Below, piece after piece: positions 4,568 through 7,592 of a DNA stretch of 7,592 nt (its first letter is position 1; each line of letters begins with the position of its first letter). The translations under genes and the position numbers were made by a program. The DNA lies in assembly GCA_023436065.1 (NCBI GenBank), contig JAEZKU010000023.1, forward strand, positions 1 to 7,592, given 5' to 3'. Under the pieces are notes generated by a model that made no database searches, was not told the DNA's origin, and saw only the letters and a program-made list of their open reading frames with translations. The DNA comes from Bacillota bacterium (GTDB lineage: Bacteria; Bacillota; Clostridia; Lachnospirales; Lachnospiraceae).

Positions 4568-5836
4568 ATGGATAAATTGTTGCTAAAGAAGGCCGCAGTT
4601 CAAAGCTTAGCACTCATGATAGCAGTGGTTACCTCTTCTGTTGCGCTGCAACAGGATGAGGCCATATCAATTTCAGCAAAGGATAATATCAATAAAAGTA
4701 ATATTACATCGTACGAACAGGCAGGGCTGGTTCCATTAACGGATATCACTATCCCGATACCTGATCAGCAGCAGGCAGAAGCTAAAGTGTATCCCTTGGC
4801 AACGAACCTGGATGAACTTGATGCGCAGATTGATCAAAGCATCAAGGAAAAACTTAGTGATAATTATCTGGTTATCAGAAAGCCGGAAGAGGACAGCCTT
4901 TCCATGACCTTAGAGGACTTATATGTCAGCCATAGTATCCGGCTGGATATGACAGGTCTGCAGACCAATGACATAACCAGTAACATGATACTCAGAGTTC
5001 GAGGATCGGAGTTCTATGCCGGAGATCCAAAGTACCAAGAAATCGTAACCGTAGAGACAAACGAGGATGGATCTGAGAAGGAGGTCATCAAGAAGGATTA
5101 TGGTACGGATATCTGTCATAATGTCGCGATGACAATGGAACAGGACGATGAAACCGGGTATTATCATGTTCAGCTTCTATTAGAGCTTGATTCGGTATAT
5201 GCTTATACTGTTTATGAAGATACGAATTATTTCTATATAGACTTAAGAAAGCCCTCCGATGTATATGATAAGATACTGGTGATCGATGCGGGACACGGTG
5301 GTAAGGATGCAGGTGCGCTTTCCGGGGATCAACAAATCTATGAGAAAAATATTAACCTTGGTATCGTCTTGCAGTTAAAGAAGCTTCTGGATCAGGAGAA
5401 TATCAAGGTATACTATACAAGGACAGAGGACAATACGGTATTCCTAAGACCCAGATCAACCTTAGCCAATTCCGTTGACAGTGATTACTTTATCAGCATT
5501 CATTGTAATACCAGCGAGGCTTCGTATCCTAATGGTACGGAAGTGTTATATTATGATAACAATTTCAAGAGTGTTTCTGCGAAAAGACTTGCTGAGCTTT
5601 TTACCGAGGAGATTGCCAATCATAGTGAGCTGAATTCGCGAGGTTTGGTTTTAAAACAGACGGGAGATATCTTCATTATGGATCAGGCTAAGGTTCCGAC
5701 CATACTGATAGAGGTGGGCTATCTGTCCAATGTCAGTGATTTGAACTACCTGAACAATCCGGAGAAGCAAAAGGATATAGCGAAGGGAATATATAACGGC
5801 ATCATGAGGGCATATAACGAGCTTCCTGCGGAGTAA
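4568..5836 (+). CDS. secreted N-acetylmuramoyl-L-alanine amidase (Amidase_3)
   Basis: A 422-residue zinc-dependent peptidoglycan hydrolase that cuts the bond between N-acetylmuramic acid and L-alanine of the stem peptide. Residues 1-28 form a signal sequence or membrane anchor: basic KLLLKK, then a hydrophobic run to about 27. Residues 30-110 are polar and low in predicted structure. Residues about 110-228 look beta-rich and end in YFYIDLRKP, resembling an AMIN-like wall-binding domain; this part is tentative. The Amidase_3 domain spans about 235-418. Zinc ligands are His243 (DAGHGG), Glu259 (YEKN) and His312 (SIHCN), with catalytic Glu382 in IEVGYLSN, so it looks active. It acts outside the membrane, in wall turnover, cell separation or sporulation; which one cannot be told. 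It is first in a likely operon, 61 nt before rdgB with no terminator between. Confidence 0.92.
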   Translation: MDKLLLKKAAVQSLALMIAVVTSSVALQQDEAISISAKDNINKSNITSYEQAGLVPLTDITIPIPDQQQAEAKVYPLATNLDELDAQIDQSIKEKLSDNYLVIRKPEEDSLSMTLEDLYVSHSIRLDMTGLQTNDITSNMILRVRGSEFYAGDPKYQEIVTVETNEDGSEKEVIKKDYGTDICHNVAMTMEQDDETGYYHVQLLLELDSVYAYTVYEDTNYFYIDLRKPSDVYDKILVIDAGHGGKDAGALSGDQQIYEKNINLGIVLQLKKLLDQENIKVYYTRTEDNTVFLRPRSTLANSVDSDYFISIHCNTSEASYPNGTEVLYYDNNFKSVSAKRLAELFTEEIANHSELNSRGLVLKQTGDIFIMDQAKVPTILIEVGYLSNVSDLNYLNNPEKQKDIAKGIYNGIMRAYNELPAE

Positions 5837-5897
5837 CAGCATAGTGATCAGTAAAGCAGGAAAGACTGTGAACACATAGGGATTTCTGGAGGAAAGA

Positions 5898-6494
5898 ATG
5901 AGAAAAGTAATATTTGCAACCTCGAATGAAGGTAAGATGAAGGAAATCAGAGAAATTTTAAGTGATATGGACATCGAACTGTTATCATTAAAGGATGCAG
6001 GCTTAAAACCCGAGATAGAAGAAAACGGGGTAACCTTTGAAGAAAATGCAATCATTAAGGCCAAAGAAGTCATGAAATTGACAGGAGAGATTGTACTGGC
6101 TGATGATTCAGGTCTTGAAGTGGATTTCATGAATAAAGAGCCGGGTGTCTACTCGGCAAGATTTATGGGGGAAGATACTTCGTATGAGATAAAGAATCAA
6201 TATATTATTGATCGGCTGGCAGCAGCAAAGGAGGAAGAACGCAGTGCCAGGTTTGTCTGCGCAATTGCCTGTGCCTTTCCCGACGGTAAGGTTGTTACCT
6301 GCCGAAGGACAGTGGAAGGCATGATAGCAAAACAGATCAGCAGCGGTTCCACCGGCTTTGGTTATGACCCGATATTTTATGTTCCCGAATTTGGTTGTAC
6401 GATGTCAGATATGACAGCAGAGCAGAAGAATGCCATCAGCCACAGGGGGAAGGCTTTGCGTGCAATGAAAGAAATGATAAAAGAGCATCTGTAA
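5898..6494 (+). CDS. rdgB: RdgB/HAM1 non-canonical purine NTP pyrophosphatase (dITP/XTP)
   Basis: A 198-residue cytoplasmic enzyme, normal length for the family, that hydrolyses dITP, ITP and XTP to the monophosphate plus pyrophosphate. It keeps deaminated purines out of DNA and RNA. Motifs are the nucleotide-binding N-terminus ATSNEGKMKEI (7-17), the acidic site LADDSGLEVD (67-76) with the catalytic Asp pair 69-70, PGVYSARF (82-89), the base-recognition stretch TGFGYDPIF (152-160), and SHRGKAL (181-187). All expected key residues are present. The start has GGAGG 5 nt upstream. It follows the amidase by 61 nt and precedes the phosphodiesterase by 21 nt. The pairing of this gene with a YfcE-type gene is, to my knowledge, common in Clostridia. 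Confidence 0.96.
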   Translation: MRKVIFATSNEGKMKEIREILSDMDIELLSLKDAGLKPEIEENGVTFEENAIIKAKEVMKLTGEIVLADDSGLEVDFMNKEPGVYSARFMGEDTSYEIKNQYIIDRLAAAKEEERSARFVCAIACAFPDGKVVTCRRTVEGMIAKQISSGSTGFGYDPIFYVPEFGCTMSDMTAEQKNAISHRGKALRAMKEMIKEHL

Positions 6495-6515
6495 AATGGG
6501 GATTGGAGATATAAG

Positions 6516-7007
6516 ATGAAGGTTCTGATAGTTAGTGACACCCATGGAAGAAACCACTACCTGATCGATACCGTCAATCGGGTTGCACCGATTGACCTGC
6601 TTATTCATCTTGGAGATTTTGAAAGCGGCGAAGAGTATATCAAATCTATGCTGGATTGTCCTGTGGAATTTGTATCAGGTAACAATGACTTTTTTAATGG
6701 ACTTCCGAAGGATAAGATTATTCATATTGGGAAGTATAAGGTACTGCTGACACATGGGCACCGTTACGGAGTTAATTTCAGTACCAGCGGTTTACAGGAA
6801 ACAGCCAAAAAGTACCAGGCTAACATTGTCATGTTCGGACATACCCATATACCGCTCATTGACCTTACCGGAAGTGTATGGACAATTAATCCGGGCAGCC
6901 TGGCATTACCCAGACAGTATGGTCATATACCGACCTATATCATAATGGATCTTGACTCCCGTGGTGACGCACATTTTACACTGAACTATTATCACGCTAC
7001 CACCTGA
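6516..7007 (+). CDS. YfcE/MJ0936-type metallophosphoesterase
   Basis: A 163-residue calcineurin-like phosphodiesterase of the small YfcE/MJ0936 class (Metallophos_2). Family members hydrolyse artificial phosphodiesters and some cyclic or phosphodiester substrates with Mn or Ni; the natural substrate is not established. The metal-binding motifs are complete: SDTHG (7-11, Asp8 and His10), HLGDFES (31-37, Asp34), SGNND (54-58, Asn56), LTHGHRYG (78-85, His80) and FGHTHIP (107-113, His109 and His111). NPGSLALPR (125-133) is the usual C-terminal signature. There is no signal peptide. The ribosome binding site GGAG (6505-6508) is 7 nt before ATG 6516. It lies 21 nt after rdgB, so the two are probably co-transcribed. 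No clear terminator follows before the tRNA promoter at 7061. Confidence 0.93.
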   Translation: MKVLIVSDTHGRNHYLIDTVNRVAPIDLLIHLGDFESGEEYIKSMLDCPVEFVSGNNDFFNGLPKDKIIHIGKYKVLLTHGHRYGVNFSTSGLQETAKKYQANIVMFGHTHIPLIDLTGSVWTINPGSLALPRQYGHIPTYIIMDLDSRGDAHFTLNYYHATT

Positions 7008-7060
7008 TTTTACAGTATTTTTCAGCTGTTTTGAAAATAAAAAAAAGATATAAAAATGTG

Positions 7061-7089
7061 TTGACAATAAAGGATGCCTATTATATAAT
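7061..7089 (+). promoter_or_regulatory. perfect consensus promoter of the Pro-Gly-Arg tRNA cluster
   Basis: TTGACA (7061-7066), a 17-bp spacer and TATAAT (7084-7089) match the sigma-A consensus exactly, as expected for a strongly expressed stable-RNA unit. An A-rich stretch upstream (7034-7057) could act as an UP element. Transcription should start near 7096, about 98 nt before tRNA-Pro. Confidence 0.92.
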
Positions 7090-7095
7090 AAATCT

Positions 7096-7193
7096 TGCGT
7101 CACGGCTGGAACGAGTGGAAAACCTTGAAAATTCACATGATGCCGCTCGAGAGAGAGCATTGTCAGCCACGTCTGTGAATAGAAATGAATTTT
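7096..7193 (+). ncRNA. structured leader upstream of tRNA-Pro, possible pseudoknot
   Basis: The leader is unusually long and rich in complementary segments. GGCTG (7104-7108) pairs with CAGCC (7164-7168). Inside it, CGAGTGG (7112-7118) pairs with CCGCTCG (7143-7149, one T-G). The loop segment ATTCACA (7131-7137) pairs with TGTGAAT (7174-7180), which lies outside both helices, making a pseudoknot. Alternatively GAAAATTCA (7127-7135) pairs with TGAATTTTC (7186-7194), extendable to a 14-bp helix (7122-7135 with 7186-7199, two G-U) that takes the first six bases of tRNA-Pro. The two pairings exclude each other. I do not recognise a known RNA family here. The pairings are read by eye; that the RNA is functional is inference. 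Confidence 0.4.
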
Positions 7194-7268
7194 CGGGGTA
7201 TAGCGCAGCTTGGCTAGCGCGCTTGATTTGGGATCAAGAGGTCGCAGGTTCGAATCCTGTTACCCCGA
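7194..7268 (+). tRNA. tRNA-Pro(TGG)
   Basis: Complete 75-nt tRNA. The acceptor CGGGGTA (7194-7200) pairs with TACCCCG (7261-7267), and A7268 is the discriminator. The anticodon stem CTTGA/TCAAG encloses TTTGGGA, with anticodon TGG at 7229-7231. The T arm GCAGG/CCTGT encloses TTCGAAT. No CCA is encoded. Confidence 0.97.
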
Positions 7269-7273
7269 CTGAG

Positions 7274-7316
7274 CAACCTGTTTACATCTAACAAATCAGC
7301 TCTGTCGACCAGGTTG
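7274..7316 (+). other. inverted repeat in the Pro-Gly tRNA spacer
   Basis: CAACCTG (7274-7280) and CAGGTTG (7310-7316) are perfect 7-bp arms around a 29-nt loop, 5 nt after tRNA-Pro. No T-run follows, so transcription probably continues into tRNA-Gly. Processing or spacing roles are possible but unproven. The rest of the 96-nt spacer shows nothing I recognise. Confidence 0.45.
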
Positions 7317-7364
7317 TATAATTTATTCAGCAAATACGCAAAATAACAAAATAGTAAATCCTAT

Positions 7365-7435
7365 GCGGGTGTAGTTCAATGGTAGAACACTAGCCTTCCA
7401 AGCTAGATACGTGGGTTCGATTCCCATCACCCGCT
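7365..7435 (+). tRNA. tRNA-Gly(TCC)
   Basis: Complete 71-nt tRNA. The acceptor GCGGGTG (7365-7371) pairs with CACCCGC (7428-7434), and the discriminator is T7435. The anticodon stem CTAGC/GCTAG encloses CTTCCAA, with anticodon TCC at 7397-7399. The T arm contains TTCGATT. No CCA is encoded. Confidence 0.97.
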
Positions 7436-7465
7436 TGATATTTGACTTATATGAGGAAAATATCA
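7436..7465 (+). other. inverted repeat in the Gly-Arg tRNA spacer
   Basis: TGATATTT (7436-7443) and AAATATCA (7458-7465) are perfect 8-bp arms around a 14-nt loop. The left arm begins at the first base after the tRNA-Gly discriminator. The arms are AT-rich and no T-run follows, so it is not a terminator. Confidence 0.5.
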
Positions 7466-7474
7466 CACCATAAT

Positions 7475-7548
7475 GTGCTAGTAGCTCAGTTGGATAGAGC
7501 AATGGCCTTCTAAGCCATGTGTCGGGGGTTCGAATCCCTTCTGGCACA
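7475..7548 (+). tRNA. tRNA-Arg(TCT)
   Basis: Complete 74-nt tRNA. The acceptor GTGCTAG (7475-7481) pairs with CTGGCAC (7541-7547, one T-G), and A7548 is the discriminator. The anticodon stem ATGGC/GCCAT encloses CTTCTAA, with anticodon TCT at 7509-7511, reading AGA/AGG. The D and T arms are close to those of tRNA-Arg(ACG) at 174-247. No CCA is encoded. Five T follow at 7549-7553, without a separate hairpin. Confidence 0.97.
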
Positions 7549-7582
7549 TTTTTCATCTATGAATATAGTTGGAAGGTGAATT

Positions 7583-7592
7583 ATGGTGGGTA
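7583..7592 (+). CDS. possible start of a further gene, cut by the window edge
   Basis: ATG at 7583 is preceded by GGAAGGTGA (7571-7579), a fair Shine-Dalgarno at acceptable spacing, 34 nt after tRNA-Arg(TCT). Only three codons are visible (M-V-G), so nothing can be said about the product. Confidence 0.4.

Noticed and set aside
7137..7178. Possible 13-residue leader peptide before tRNA-Pro
   Set aside because: No ribosome binding site precedes the ATG, and a tRNA transcript has no need for translation; the stop and codons show no clear attenuation logic.
7031..7291. Plus-strand open frame ending in WDQEVAGSNPVTPT
   Set aside because: It crosses the tRNA promoter, the leader and tRNA-Pro. The end is the usual spurious translation of a tRNA gene and the TTG start has no ribosome binding site.
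174..7548. tRNA-Arg genes at both ends as attachment sites of an integrated element
   Set aside because: The shared sequence is just the conserved D and T arms. The genes between are core housekeeping functions with no integrase and no duplicated tRNA end.
7323..7556. Open frame on the minus strand with GIRTPDTWLRRPLL and GIEPTYLAWKASVLPL
   Set aside because: It lies antisense to tRNA-Gly and tRNA-Arg. These peptides are typical of translated tRNA complements that are often mis-annotated as proteins.

Overview
The window is AT-rich DNA from a low-GC Gram-positive bacterium. The purine-rich ribosome binding sites, tRNA genes without encoded CCA, sigma-A type promoters and protein sequences suggest an anaerobic Clostridia member, most likely Lachnospiraceae. 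That placement is inference from sequence style; no search was run. The content is mostly chromosomal housekeeping. I see no transposon, phage, CRISPR or defence gene.

Left part (1-292): the end of a tRNA cluster, with the 3' part of one tRNA, then tRNA-Leu(TAA) and tRNA-Arg(ACG), closed by a strong terminator. Next (377-1045) is a one-gene unit for a membrane-anchored DUF1700/HAAS-type protein, with its own promoter, a GC-rich stem-loop and a terminator. At 1329-1619 lies a small, probably disordered protein rich in Asn, Ser and Arg with nine RN-centred repeats; I cannot assign it a function. It is followed by a single-domain rhodanese (1776-2081) and a THUMP-type 23S rRNA methyltransferase (2190-3350) with a good promoter.

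The methyltransferase converges on a minus-strand alpha/beta hydrolase of the monoacylglycerol lipase type (3413-4333), and the two share a long bidirectional terminator. A divergent intergenic region of about 230 bp, very poor in GC, separates the hydrolase from a likely three-gene operon: a secreted N-acetylmuramoyl-L-alanine amidase (4568-5836), the RdgB/HAM1 house-cleaning nucleotidase (5898-6494) and a YfcE-type phosphodiesterase (6516-7007).

Right part (7061-7548): a second tRNA cluster, Pro(TGG)-Gly(TCC)-Arg(TCT), driven by a perfect consensus promoter. About 100 nt of leader precede the first tRNA. The leader can form nested helices and a pseudoknot, plus a competing 14-bp helix that would capture the 5' end of tRNA-Pro. 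This leader, the repeat protein and the hairpins filling the tRNA spacers are the least ordinary parts of the window. A ribosome binding site and ATG at the right edge suggest a further gene.
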